Positions 1-7,153 of a stretch of DNA of 47,311 nucleotides are shown here, piece after piece. Position 1 is the stretch's first letter. Every line of letters starts with the position of its first letter. A program made the translations under genes and the position numbers. This DNA is from Deltaproteobacteria bacterium. GTDB lineage: Bacteria; Desulfobacterota; Desulfobulbia; Desulfobulbales; VMSU01. Where the stretch lies: positions 1-47,311 of the forward strand of contig JAJXUT010000007.1 of NCBI GenBank assembly GCA_021782655.1, written 5' to 3'. The notes under the pieces were generated by a model. It had not been told where the DNA came from. It ran no database searches and worked only from the letters and a program-made list of their open reading frames with translations.

Positions 1-2
1 GC

Positions 3-1799
3 TTCGTAAGCTCCAGAAACGCCTCCCTCTCCGACCTCCAGACCATCCAAACCCCCAAGGGCGAATACCTGCTGCTCCGCCAGGAGCGCCCCGGCCAGGC
101 CACCCGCGAACTTCTGCCCGGCCTGCTCGCCGAGATGATCCGCCAGGTGCCCTTTCCCAAGTCCATGCGCTGGGGCAGCGCCAAGACCACCTTCGCCCGG
201 CCCATCCAGTGGCTTGTCGCCCTCTACGACGGCCAGATCGTGCCGCTAACGGTGGAGGGCGCGGGCGCGGCGGGCGAGGTGACCTACGGCCACCGCTTCA
301 TGGCGCCGCAAGCGATAACGGTAAGGGATTACGACCAGTACGTGACCGCCCTCCGGGAGGCCGGGGTGCTGGTCGAGCCCGAGGAACGCAAGGCCCGGGT
401 GATGGCCGAGATCGACCGGGCAGCGCGGGCGGCGGGCGGGACGATCCTGCCCGACCCGGAGCTGGTGAACACGGTGGCCAACCTGGTGGAGTCGCCCCAC
501 GCCCTGGCCGGCTCCTTCGATCCCAAGTTCCTGACCCTGCCCCAGGATGCCCTGATCACCTCCATGCGCGAGCATCAAAAATACTTCGCCGTCCTGGACG
601 AGCAAGGCCGGCTCAAGGCCAACTTCGTGGCCGTCAATAACACCCTGGTCAAGGACGTCGCCCTGGGCGCCGAGGGCCATCAGCGGGTGCTACGGGCCCG
701 GCTAGAGGACGGGTTGTTCTTCTTCCGCGAGGACTTAAAACAACCGCTCGCCCAACGGGTGGCGGGGCTCGAAGGGCTGGTCTTCCAGAACCGCCTGGGC
801 ACCATGCGGGAGAAGACCGAGCGGGTGCGGACCTTAGCCCGCGCCCTCGCCGTCCGCCTGGCCCCCGAGCGGGTGGAATTGGTGGATCGAACCGCCTATC
901 TCGCCAAGGCCGACCTCTTGACCGCCATGGTCAACGAGTTCCCCTCCCTGCAAGGGGCGATGGGCCGGGATTACGCCCGCTTAAACGGCGAGGACGAACA
1001 GGTGGCGGTGGCCATCCACGAGCACTATCTGCCGGTGCGGGCCGATAGCCAGTTGCCGGAGGGGGTGATCGGCGCCATCGTCGGCATCGCCGACCGCATG
1101 GACACCATCGCCGGCTGCTTCGGCATCGGCCAGGCGCCCACCGGCTCCACCGATCCCTTCGGGCTTAGACGCCAGGCCCTGGGGCTGATCCGCATCGTCG
1201 AGCGGCACGGCTTTTCCCTCTCGCTCACCGTGCTGATCTCTCAAGCCCTGGAGCTGTACGCCGATAAACTTAGCGAGGGGCGGGAGACGGCCCAGGCCGC
1301 CATCCTGGAATTCATCAAGGGCCGCTACAGCAACGACCAGACGGCCCGAGGCGTCGCACCCGAGGCGGTGGAGGCGGCGGTGTCGGTGGCCTTCGACGAC
1401 CTGACCGACTGCGGACGCCGGATCAAGGCCCTGACCGAGATCAGCCGGCAACCCGCCTTCCCGCTCCTGGCCGGGGCCTTCAAGCGGGTGATGAATATCA
1501 TCAAGGGCCAGCGAGAGGCGGGGGAGATAAACCCCGGCCTATTCGCCGACCCAGCGGAAACCGGCCTGCACCAGGCCTTGATCGAAACCCGAACCCAGGC
1601 CCAGCCCCTGATCGACCAGGGCGACTACCTGGCCGCCCTGACCGCGATCCTGCGGCTCAAAGGCCCGGTGGACGTATTCTTCGAGCAGGTGATGGTGATG
1701 GCCGACGACCAGACGGTGCGGGAAAACCGCCTGCGCCTCCTGGCCGCCATCGCCGCCCTCTTCTTGCAGATCGGTGACCTGTCAAAATTCAGCCGTTAA
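3..1799 (+). CDS. glyS: Glycine--tRNA ligase beta subunit, 5'-truncated by window
   Basis: The reading frame is open from base 3 into the ATG at 135 without a stop, so the gene begins outside the window. About 598 residues are visible of a family that is usually near 690. GlyS is the beta subunit of the heterotetrameric glycyl-tRNA synthetase and charges tRNA-Gly in the cytosol. Visible family signatures include the run around TSMREHQKYFAVLDEQGRL, the VNEFPSLQGAMGRDYA region, the DPFGLRRQALG segment, and the typical C-terminal end LFLQIGDLSKFSR. GlyQ would normally lie immediately upstream, outside the window. The ATG at 135 is an internal methionine, not the start. Confidence 0.96.
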   Translation, partial: FVSSRNASLSDLQTIQTPKGEYLLLRQERPGQATRELLPGLLAEMIRQVPFPKSMRWGSAKTTFARPIQWLVALYDGQIVPLTVEGAGAAGEVTYGHRFMAPQAITVRDYDQYVTALREAGVLVEPEERKARVMAEIDRAARAAGGTILPDPELVNTVANLVESPHALAGSFDPKFLTLPQDALITSMREHQKYFAVLDEQGRLKANFVAVNNTLVKDVALGAEGHQRVLRARLEDGLFFFREDLKQPLAQRVAGLEGLVFQNRLGTMREKTERVRTLARALAVRLAPERVELVDRTAYLAKADLLTAMVNEFPSLQGAMGRDYARLNGEDEQVAVAIHEHYLPVRADSQLPEGVIGAIVGIADRMDTIAGCFGIGQAPTGSTDPFGLRRQALGLIRIVERHGFSLSLTVLISQALELYADKLSEGRETAQAAILEFIKGRYSNDQTARGVAPEAVEAAVSVAFDDLTDCGRRIKALTEISRQPAFPLLAGAFKRVMNIIKGQREAGEINPGLFADPAETGLHQALIETRTQAQPLIDQGDYLAALTAILRLKGPVDVFFEQVMVMADDQTVRENRLRLLAAIAALFLQIGDLSKFSR

Positions 1800-1807
1800 A
1801 CGAGCCA

Positions 1808-2017
1808 ATGCGCGTCAGCCACATCACCGATTACCTGGCCAAGACCAACGCCTTCTTCACCCACTGCGCCCTGTCCGCCAACCTGCAACGGCTGGTGGAC
1901 GGCAACCGCGACCTGTTGGCCAATATCGCCAGCCGGGCCGGCAACGACATCGCCAGTCAAGCGATCGTCGAGTCCCGCCGCCAGATCTACGGCGGGGCGG
2001 TGGATCGTTTAGTCTGA
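1808..2017 (+). CDS. Small hypothetical protein downstream of glyS
   Basis: This is a 69-residue frame starting 8 bases after the glyS stop. I do not recognise it. Nearly every third codon position is G or C, as in the neighbouring real genes, which argues for true coding. The predicted protein is soluble, mostly helical and has two Cys-free halves; it has no signal peptide or membrane segment. No strong ribosome-binding site precedes the ATG, so expression may depend on coupling to glyS. An overlapping frame (1774-2025) is Arg/Pro/Gln-rich and looks like a shadow. Confidence 0.5.
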   Translation: MRVSHITDYLAKTNAFFTHCALSANLQRLVDGNRDLLANIASRAGNDIASQAIVESRRQIYGGAVDRLV

Positions 2018-2050
2018 GGCCCTGACCTTTCAAACCCTAGGAGACCCCCC

Positions 2051-2635
2051 ATGCGTAAAATTATCCTCTTCCTGCTGCTCGGCTTTCTGGCCGTCAACCT
2101 CTCCGGCTGCGGCTACAACACCATCCAGGCCAACGACGAGGCGGTAACCGCCGCCTGGGGCGACGTGGAGGCCGCCTACCAGCGCCGGGCTGACCTGATC
2201 CCCAACCTGGTGGAGACGGTGAAGGGCTACGCGGCCCACGAGAAGGACACCCTGACCGCGGTCACCGAGGCCCGGGCCAAGGTGGGCCAGATCAAGGTGG
2301 GGGCCGAGGTGATGAAGGATCCCCAGGCCTTCGCCAAATTCGAGGCCGCGCAGGGGGGCTTGAGCTCCGCCCTCTCCCGGCTGATGGTGGTGGTGGAGAA
2401 ATATCCCGACCTGAAGGCCAACCAGTCGTTCCAGGACTTCCAGCACCAACTGGAGGGCACCGAGAACCGGATCAACGTCGCCCGGGTGCGCTACAACCAG
2501 GCGGTGCAGACCTTTAACACCTCAATCCGCACCTTTCCCAACAACCTGACCAACAACTTCATGCTCCACCTCTCCCGCCGGGAGCCGTTCAAGGCGGAGG
2601 CGGGTGCCGCCAAGGCCCCGAGCGTCAAATTCTGA
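2051..2635 (+). CDS. lemA: LemA family lipoprotein
   Basis: The 194-residue protein begins with a lipoprotein signal peptide: basic start, hydrophobic stretch, and lipobox LSGC with the acylated Cys near residue 20. The LemA family pattern follows: NTIQANDEAV, then AAYQRRADLIPNLVETVKGY, and a C-terminal helix with ENRINVARVRYNQAVQTFN. LemA proteins are membrane-tethered helical bundles of uncertain role. They are commonly encoded beside TPM-domain proteins, as here. An AGGAG ribosome-binding site lies just upstream. The stop codon TGA coincides with the first bases of the repeat element at 2633-2783. Confidence 0.93.
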   Translation: MRKIILFLLLGFLAVNLSGCGYNTIQANDEAVTAAWGDVEAAYQRRADLIPNLVETVKGYAAHEKDTLTAVTEARAKVGQIKVGAEVMKDPQAFAKFEAAQGGLSSALSRLMVVVEKYPDLKANQSFQDFQHQLEGTENRINVARVRYNQAVQTFNTSIRTFPNNLTNNFMLHLSRREPFKAEAGAAKAPSVKF

Positions 2636-2783
2636 TGGCGTCGCAAAAGGGCCAAGCTACTGCGTTGCGGGGCGGGTTGGCGAGTTCGGCATACCATAAT
2701 TACCTCACTCGCCAAACACACCCCGCGCCTGGCATGTCGGCCCTTTTGCTTAGCCATCGGTTACCTATGGGCGCAATCATCAA
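2633..2783 (+). repeat. Intergenic palindromic repeat, copy 1 (long-centre form)
   Basis: The left end is TGATGGCGTCGCAAAA and the right end reads, on the other strand, TTGATGATTGCGCCCA, giving imperfect terminal inverted repeats. The centre can form a long hairpin (GGCGAGT against ACTCGCC, extended by GC-rich arms). The segment around CCTCACTCGCCAAACACACC is shared with copy 3 at 24231-24363. The right part TTTTGCTTAGCCATCGG is shared with all copies. It fills the gap between lemA and the first TPM gene and ends 20 nt before the GTG at 2804. Confidence 0.85.
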
Positions 2784-2803
2784 TTTTGACCGGGGTACCG
2801 CAG

Positions 2804-3703
2804 GTGCGTATTAACCTCTCACCACCTCGTTTGCGGCTGGCCGTCCTTTGGCTGACGGTGGCCGGGCTCCTGGCCCTGATCGCCCCCGCCTGGGGGCTTG
2901 AGCCGCCTCCCTTCCAAGGCTACGTCAACGACTACGCCCACCTGCTTAAGCCCGAGACGGTGCGGTTGCTTGATCAGGCCTTAAGCGACTTCGACCGCTC
3001 CGACTCCACCCAGGTGGCGGTGCTGACCATTGATTCCCTGGCGGGCGACAGCCTGGAGGACTTCAGCATCCGCACTGCGGAACGCTGGAAGATCGGCCAG
3101 AAGGGCAAGGACAACGGTGTCCTGCTGCTGGTGGTGAAGAATGACCACAAGCTGCGGATCGAGGTGGGCCGGGGCCTGGAGGGGGTGCTTACCGACCTGC
3201 TGGCGGGCCGGATCGTCGATAATGTCATCCGCCCCCTGTTTAAAGAGGGTCGCTACGACGAGGGGGTCAAGGCCGGGGTGGGGACGATCATCCAGGCCTG
3301 CCGAGGCGAATTCAAGGCCGACCCCCGCGCCCTGGCCCGTCTCCGGGGACAGGGGCAGAAGCCGCCGCCGGTCTTGGCCTATTTCCTCTTCGGCTTCTTG
3401 GCCATCGCCTTCTTGGGCCGGATGTCTAGGCCCCTGGGCATGGTGGCCGGGGCGGTGCTGCTGCCGCTCGCCGTCTTCCTCGGGCTGGGCTCGCTCGGCT
3501 GGCTGGCGCTCCTCATCCTCTTGCCCGCCGGGGCCTTGGGTGGCTTTCTTCTGCCCCTTATCATCGCCAACCTGCTCTTTGGCGGCGGGGGCGGCTTCGG
3601 CGGAGGCGGTTTTGGCGGAGGCTTCGGCGGGGGCGGGGACAGCGGCTTCGGAGGCTTCGGAGGCGGTGATTTCGGAGGCGGCGGGGCCTCGGGGGGGTGG
3701 TGA
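2804..3703 (+). CDS. TPM-domain protein with Gly-rich C-terminus (YgcG type)
   Basis: This is a secreted or membrane protein with an N-terminal signal peptide, a TPM (DUF477) domain and a glycine-rich tail. The TPM domain spans roughly residues 35-165, with YVNDYAHLL and LRIEVGRGLEGVLTDL. Two or three hydrophobic segments follow at about residues 185-265. The tail is built of GGGGFGG-type repeats and ends SGGW. TPM proteins have been described as weak phosphatases or as assembly factors; the function here is unknown. A TTG at 2786 would also be in frame. GTG at 2804 is preferred because the signal peptide is then compact and the repeat-to-start spacing matches bamD and ccsA. Confidence 0.85.
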   Translation: MRINLSPPRLRLAVLWLTVAGLLALIAPAWGLEPPPFQGYVNDYAHLLKPETVRLLDQALSDFDRSDSTQVAVLTIDSLAGDSLEDFSIRTAERWKIGQKGKDNGVLLLVVKNDHKLRIEVGRGLEGVLTDLLAGRIVDNVIRPLFKEGRYDEGVKAGVGTIIQACRGEFKADPRALARLRGQGQKPPPVLAYFLFGFLAIAFLGRMSRPLGMVAGAVLLPLAVFLGLGSLGWLALLILLPAGALGGFLLPLIIANLLFGGGGGFGGGGFGGGFGGGGDSGFGGFGGGDFGGGGASGGW

Positions 3704-4350
3704 TGACAGACGCAAAACATTTCTTTTCCGAGCCGGAAAAGTTGCAAATAGCCAAGACCATATCCGAGGTGGAGAAGATCACCGCCGGCGAGATCCGCCT
3801 GCTGGTGGAGGATCGCAGCGACGCCTACCCCGAGGCGACCCTGCTGGGCGGCTTGCTGATTGGCGGGATCGTGGCCCTGGCGATTACCGACCGCTTTTTC
3901 CACGACTCCCTGTGGGCCTATATCCCCTGCGCCTTTGTCTGTTTCCTGCTCGCCGGGGCGCTGCTGAAACTACTCCCCGACCTGCGCCGGCTCTTCGTGT
4001 TCGCGCATCGGGCGGAGCGCCGGGTGCGCGAACACGGGGCGCTGCTCTTTTACGCCCATGGACTGCACAAGACCCGCGAAGGCACCGGGGTGCTATTCTT
4101 GCTCTCCCTGTTCGAACGCAAGGTCTGGATCTTGGCCGACGCCGGCATCTACCAGAAGTTGCGCCAGGAGGAGTTGCAGACCTACACCAGTAAGATCGTG
4201 GCCGGGATCGGCAAGGGCAACAAGACCGAGGCCATCTGCGCCGAGATCCGCCGTCTGGGCGAGACCCTGGCCCGCCACTTCCCGCCCCGTCTAGACGACA
4301 CCGACGAGCTGGCCAACGAGGTCATCGTCGAGGGCCAGCAACCGGATTGA
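3703..4350 (+). CDS. TPM-domain membrane protein
   Basis: The protein has about 215 residues. Its ATG overlaps the stop of the preceding TPM gene (TGATG), implying translational coupling; GTG codons at 3697 and 3700 are in frame but less likely starts. The N-terminus (FFSEPEKLQIAKTISEVEKITAGEIRLLVE) is a TPM-domain start. It is interrupted by two transmembrane segments at roughly residues 47-90. The domain then resumes with FERKVWILADAGIYQKL. It probably works together with LemA and the first TPM protein at the membrane, but no reaction can be assigned. Confidence 0.86.
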   Translation: MTDAKHFFSEPEKLQIAKTISEVEKITAGEIRLLVEDRSDAYPEATLLGGLLIGGIVALAITDRFFHDSLWAYIPCAFVCFLLAGALLKLLPDLRRLFVFAHRAERRVREHGALLFYAHGLHKTREGTGVLFLLSLFERKVWILADAGIYQKLRQEELQTYTSKIVAGIGKGNKTEAICAEIRRLGETLARHFPPRLDDTDELANEVIVEGQQPD

Positions 4351-4365
4351 GCCGGAGGGCGCCGC

Positions 4366-6321
4366 ATGGAGCACGCCGTCACCTTTCTGCCCGCCAACCG
4401 CACGGCCAGGGTGCCAACAGGCGTAAGCCTGATCAAGGCGGCCCGGGCCTTGGGATTGCACATCAACTCCTCCTGCGGCGGGGCCGGGGTGTGCGGCAAA
4501 TGCCGGGTGAAGATCGAGCAGGGCCAGGTCGAGGGCGGGAGCAGCGAGAAACTTAGCGCCGCCGATCTGGCCGCCGGCTACCGCCAGGCCTGCACCGCCC
4601 TGGTGGCCGGGGAGGTCACGGTTCGCATCCCGGTGGAGTCGGGGGCAAGCGGCGGCGCCTTCTCCACCGTGGCCCCGGAGCGGCAGCGGGCCCGGATGCA
4701 CCTCTTCGACCTCGAGGCATTGAAACAGGAGGGGCTGTTCGAGCCGCCGGTGGAGAAGCTCTGCCTGGAGCTGACCCCGCCCAGCCCGGCCGACAACCGA
4801 GCCGACGCCGGGCGGATGATCCAAGGCCTAGCCGAGCAGTACGGCCTGCGCCAGGTGGCCGTCAACCTGCCGGTGCTGCGTCGGCTAGGAAGGGTGATGC
4901 GGGAGAATAATTTCCTGATCACCGTCACCGTGGCCCGCTCGGTGAACGGCAAGTTCCGCAACCAAATCGTCAACGTCCAGGCCGGCTGCTGGTCGGGCCG
5001 CAACTTCGGCCTGGCCATCGACATCGGCACCACCACCATCTACGGCCAGCTCCTCGACATGCACAGCGGCGCCATCCTGGCCGAGGAGGGCGACTATAAC
5101 CCCCAAATCAGCTACGGCGAGGACGTCATCTCCCGGATCGTCTTCGCGGAAAAGGCCGAGGGCCTGGCCACCATGAACGAGCTGGTGGTGGCGGCCATCA
5201 ACAACCTCATCCGCCGTCTCCTGGCCCGGCCCCTGCCACCCTCCCCCGGCCTAAGCGAGACGCCCATCGGCCGGGAGGAGATCAACTCGGTGACCGTGGC
5301 CGGCAACACCACCATGACCCACCTCTTCCTGGGCCTCGCGCCAGACCATATCCGCCGCGCCCCCTACGTGCCGGTCTCCACCTTCTTCCCGCCCCTCCGG
5401 GCCACCGACCTGGGGCTCGACCTGCCCCCCCACGCCCTGGCCCTGGTCTATCCTTCGGTATCGAGCTACGTGGGCGGGGACATCGTGGCCGGGGTCATGG
5501 GCTCCGGCATGTACCGCACCGGCCTGCTCACCCTCTACATCGACATCGGCACCAACGCCGAGATCGTCATCGGTAACCGGGACTGGCTGGTCTGCGCCGC
5601 CTGCTCCGCCGGCCCGGCCTTCGAGGGCGGCGGCATCACCCACGGGATGCGGGCCGCGCGCGGCGCCATCGAGGACTTCAGCTTAAACCCCGAGACCTGG
5701 GAGCCGATGAACATCACCATCGGCGACCGGCCGCCCATCGGCATCTGCGGCTCAGGGCTCTTGATCATCGTCGCCGCCCTGTTCCGACACGGGGCGCTCA
5801 ACCAGGCAGGCCGTTTCAACCCCATCGACACCCCTAGGCTACGGCAGGGCAAGAACGGCATGGAGTTCGTCCTGGCCTGGGAGGCGGACGCGGGCGTCGA
5901 GCATGACATCGTGATCAACGAGGTGGATATCGACAACTTCATCCGGGCCAAGGCCGCCATCTTCGCCGGGGCCAAGACCCTGATCGAGGAGGTGGGGCTG
6001 AGCGTCGCCGATCTCGAACAGATCATCCTGGCCGGGGCCTTTGGCTCCTACATCGACCTCGACGCCGCCATGACCGTGGGCCTGCTGCCCGAGGTCGCCC
6101 CCGAGAAGGTGCTCTACGTCGGCAACGGCTCGCTGATGGGGGCCCGGATGAGCGAGCTTAGCAACCACATCCGCCGGGACGTGGTGGAGGTGGTGCGCAA
6201 GCTGACCAGCTTCGAGCTCTCCGAGGTGAGGCACTTCAAGGATCAGTACGTGGCCTCCCTCTTCCTGCCCCATACCGACATTTCCCTGTTTCCCAAGGTT
6301 AGCCGGTGGCTGAACCGCTAG
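4366..6321 (+). CDS. RACo-like 2Fe-2S ferredoxin/ASKHA protein (DUF4445)
   Basis: This 651-residue protein has an N-terminal plant-type 2Fe-2S domain with C37, C43, C46 and C76 (C-x5-C-x2-C-x29-C). After a linker comes an actin-like ATPase (ASKHA) domain starting with AIDIGTTT at residues 217-224 and ending with the LAGAFGSYIDLDAAMTVGL region. This is the architecture of the reductive activator of corrinoid proteins, which uses ATP to re-reduce inactive cob(II)alamin in corrinoid methyltransferases. No corrinoid protein or methyltransferase is encoded nearby, so the partner must be elsewhere and the exact role is inferred. The downstream phosphoribosyltransferase starts 16 bases before this stop. 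Confidence 0.88.
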   Translation: MEHAVTFLPANRTARVPTGVSLIKAARALGLHINSSCGGAGVCGKCRVKIEQGQVEGGSSEKLSAADLAAGYRQACTALVAGEVTVRIPVESGASGGAFSTVAPERQRARMHLFDLEALKQEGLFEPPVEKLCLELTPPSPADNRADAGRMIQGLAEQYGLRQVAVNLPVLRRLGRVMRENNFLITVTVARSVNGKFRNQIVNVQAGCWSGRNFGLAIDIGTTTIYGQLLDMHSGAILAEEGDYNPQISYGEDVISRIVFAEKAEGLATMNELVVAAINNLIRRLLARPLPPSPGLSETPIGREEINSVTVAGNTTMTHLFLGLAPDHIRRAPYVPVSTFFPPLRATDLGLDLPPHALALVYPSVSSYVGGDIVAGVMGSGMYRTGLLTLYIDIGTNAEIVIGNRDWLVCAACSAGPAFEGGGITHGMRAARGAIEDFSLNPETWEPMNITIGDRPPIGICGSGLLIIVAALFRHGALNQAGRFNPIDTPRLRQGKNGMEFVLAWEADAGVEHDIVINEVDIDNFIRAKAAIFAGAKTLIEEVGLSVADLEQIILAGAFGSYIDLDAAMTVGLLPEVAPEKVLYVGNGSLMGARMSELSNHIRRDVVEVVRKLTSFELSEVRHFKDQYVASLFLPHTDISLFPKVSRWLNR

Positions 6322-7112
6322 GGTTTCCGCTGCTAGCCGGCAACCCCGATCCCTGTTTGCGAGACGGGAAAAACTATCCGCTCACCGTACTTTTGGACGG
6401 AGTTCCAGAGTACCTGTTTGCCAAGGGTGTGGCGCCGGCGTCGGCCCTGATGGCGATGGCCGCCGAGACGGCCCGCCTTTTGTCCGTCCGCTATGCCGGG
6501 CGGCGGTTGCTGCTGGTTGAGGTGCGAGAGGGGGGCGGGATCTTTGCCGGCCTGGTGCATCGGCAGCTGGCGGGCCTGGGCGCGGAGACCGGACTGCGGG
6601 CCGAGCCGGGGAACATCAAGGTGCGGAGCTACGGCCAGGGAAGCCGGGCCACAGCCCCGCGGGTGGTCAAGCCGCTCTGCGACGCCCGGGGCCGGGAACT
6701 CGCCGACTGTTCGAAGTTTGACGCCGTGGTTCTGCTGGACGACCTGATCGACGCCGGGCACACCGCCATCTGGTTGGCGGAGACTTATCTGCCCCGGTTC
6801 GCGGCCCGGGAGGTGGCGGTCTGCACCATGCTGGACAAGGAGCGGCCTCGGGGCCGGGAGGTCGAGGCGGCGCTCTGCCGGATCGTGCTCTCCTCCGGCC
6901 TGCGGGTGGCCGACGACTGGCTGGTGGGTTACGGCCTGGACATGACCGTTCCGGGCGGGGGCGCGACGCCGGACCTGCACCTCTTCCGCCCGCCCCTGCC
7001 CGGCGGGGTTTACGCCTTCAACACCGCCCTTGAGCCGCGACTGACCGCCGCCTACCAAGCCGACCCCCAGGGTCTCCGCCGGCAGCTTGCCTCTTACGTG
7101 AGCGCGGAGTGA
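6306..7112 (+). CDS. Type I phosphoribosyltransferase family protein
   Basis: The 268-residue protein carries the 13-residue PRPP-binding loop VVLLDDLIDAGHT, typical of type I phosphoribosyltransferases, at about residues 145-157. A hypoxanthine-type arrangement surrounds it (KFDAVVLLDD, then a C-terminal VGYGLDM, where purine salvage enzymes often have a similar motif). It may therefore be a purine or orotate-like transferase, but the substrate cannot be read from sequence. The GTG start at 6306 overlaps the end of the RACo-like gene, suggesting one transcript. The gene converges on the M16 peptidase gene 42 bases downstream. Confidence 0.7.
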   Translation: MAEPLGFPLLAGNPDPCLRDGKNYPLTVLLDGVPEYLFAKGVAPASALMAMAAETARLLSVRYAGRRLLLVEVREGGGIFAGLVHRQLAGLGAETGLRAEPGNIKVRSYGQGSRATAPRVVKPLCDARGRELADCSKFDAVVLLDDLIDAGHTAIWLAETYLPRFAAREVAVCTMLDKERPRGREVEAALCRIVLSSGLRVADDWLVGYGLDMTVPGGGATPDLHLFRPPLPGGVYAFNTALEPRLTAAYQADPQGLRRQLASYVSAE

Positions 7113-7153
7113 GCCGCCATGAATGGATCCAACCCGCCTCCCGGACGAGGGGC

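Noticed and set aside
3577-3700. Tandem GGCGGAGGC-type DNA repeats as a microsatellite or CRISPR-like array
   Set aside because: They encode the glycine-rich tail usual for this TPM protein; spacing is irregular and no spacers exist.
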